Assembly (NCBI RefSeq): GCF_027497255.1
Contig: NZ_CP114903.1
Coordinates: forward strand, 3,782,001-3,846,000
Direction: 5' to 3'
Origin: Micromonospora sp. WMMD882
GTDB taxonomy: Bacteria; Actinomycetota; Actinomycetes; Mycobacteriales; Micromonosporaceae
DNA length: 64,000 nt
The translations under genes and the position numbers were made by a program. Position 1 is the first letter of the stretch. Every line of letters starts with the position of its first letter. Below the pieces are notes generated by a model. That model was given only the letters and a program-made list of their open reading frames with translations. It made no database searches and was not told the DNA's origin. This document shows positions 63,363 to 64,000 of this stretch, piece after piece.

Positions 63363-64000
63363 TGGGTCGCCTCGGCACCCTGACCGCGCTCTACGTCACC
63401 CAGTACCTCGGCATCGGCTTCATCACGGTCGGGCTGACCGCCATCCTCCGCGACGGCGGCACCTCGCTGGACACCCTCGCGCTGCTCCAGGTCGTCGGTT
63501 TGATCTGGCCGGTCAAGTTCCTCTGGGCCCCGCTGCTCGACAGGTACGGCTCCCGTCGTCGCGGCCACTACCGCTCCTGGCTGCTGGTGTTCCAGACCGC
63601 CCTGGTGCTGGCCCTGCTGGCGCTGCTGCCGTTCGCGGACCCGGCCGCCCGGATCGGCCCGGTGGTGGCGATCTGCGCCATGTTCGTGTTCTTCTCCGCC
63701 ACCCAGGACATCGCCGCCGACGCGGTGGCCGTCCGGTTGCTCACCGACTCGGCCCGGGGCGTCGGCAACGGCATCCAGGTGGCCGCGAGCTACCTCGGCA
63801 ACCTGCTCGGCGGCGGCGCGTGCGTGCTGGTCTACGACCGGTTCGGCTGGGCGCCGGCGATCGGCCTGCTGGCCGCGCTGACCTCGGTCGGTCTGCTGGT
63901 GGTGTGGCGGTTCCGGGAGCCGGTCCGGGTGGATCCGGCGCCCGGGCTCGGCGTCGCCTACCGGGCGCTGCTGTCGGTGCTCGGTCAGCCGGGCTGCCGG
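63362..64000 (+). CDS. MFS transporter, truncated by the window edge
   Basis: An open frame of 213 codons from ATG 63362, coupled to the SIP gene stop (TGATG), continues past the right end. Six or more hydrophobic segments with AmpG-like motifs (LTALYVTQYLGIGFITVGL, ADAVAVRLLTD) are seen. Next to siderophore genes, it probably exports a siderophore or imports a ferric complex. Only the N-terminal half is visible. Confidence 0.8.
   Translation, partial: MGRLGTLTALYVTQYLGIGFITVGLTAILRDGGTSLDTLALLQVVGLIWPVKFLWAPLLDRYGSRRRGHYRSWLLVFQTALVLALLALLPFADPAARIGPVVAICAMFVFFSATQDIAADAVAVRLLTDSARGVGNGIQVAASYLGNLLGGGACVLVYDRFGWAPAIGLLAALTSVGLLVVWRFREPVRVDPAPGLGVAYRALLSVLGQPGCR

Overview
The window is GC-rich actinobacterial DNA. 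The gene content suggests a filamentous actinomycete, most likely Micromonospora or a close relative; this is inferred from GC content, codon use, ATGA/GTGA gene overlaps, GH43/GH62 arabinoxylan enzymes with a CBM2, many XRE/AraC/LAL regulators, and a class Ia ribonucleotide reductase behind a B12 riboswitch. I recognise no rRNA, tRNA, CRISPR array or intact insertion sequence.

Layout. (1) 1-11199 looks like the edge of a specialised-metabolite cluster: the tail of an unknown gene, a LysW-type amino-group carrier protein, an MFS exporter, an ATP-grasp ligase, a LuxR-type regulator, then a coupled ACP / KS-like / KS / crotonase operon, a divergent alpha/beta-hydrolase-fold protein with substituted active-site residues, an SDR and an ornithine-aminotransferase-like enzyme. 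The combination of a LysW carrier with a mini type II ketosynthase set is unusual. (2) 11479-23734 is mostly housekeeping and regulation: M23 peptidase, AraC regulator with a divergent NAD(P)H oxidoreductase, nrdAB with a cobalamin riboswitch and a NrdR box, a cold-shock-domain protein with 33-bp tandem repeats at its 3' end, a GH43 enzyme with a CebR-like operator, and two XRE regulator loci. (3) 24026-32022 is a defence island: m5C methyltransferase, Vsr nuclease, GIY-YIG nuclease and an unknown protein, facing a tightly coupled four-gene operon (unknown / ParB-like / SNF2 helicase / DUF3883). (4) 32210-38523 holds regulators, a rhodanese, a TetR/SDR pair, two copies of a 54-bp dispersed intergenic repeat each next to GC-rich tandem repeats, and a secreted PI-PLC-GH18 fusion.

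(5) 38633-60135 is the most striking part. A large LAL-type regulator and a divergent CHAT protease gene face a ten-gene, almost gapless operon read on the minus strand from 60135 to 44592: membrane protein, TerY-like vWA, PP2C, protein kinase, radical SAM, coiled-coil/AAA+ ClpB-like protein, P-loop GTPase, GAP1-like protein, vWA protein and a second CHAT protease. It combines the TerY-P phosphorylation triad with the GTPase/GAP1/vWA/CHAT parts known from predicted NTP-dependent conflict systems. I infer a signal-activated, protease-effector immune or stress system.

(6) 60302-64000 carries a CBM2-GH62 arabinofuranosidase under a CebR-like operator and an iron-regulated siderophore locus (GNAT, siderophore-interacting protein, truncated MFS exporter) around an IdeR/DmdR-type iron box. 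Functions come from reading motifs by eye; no database search was run.
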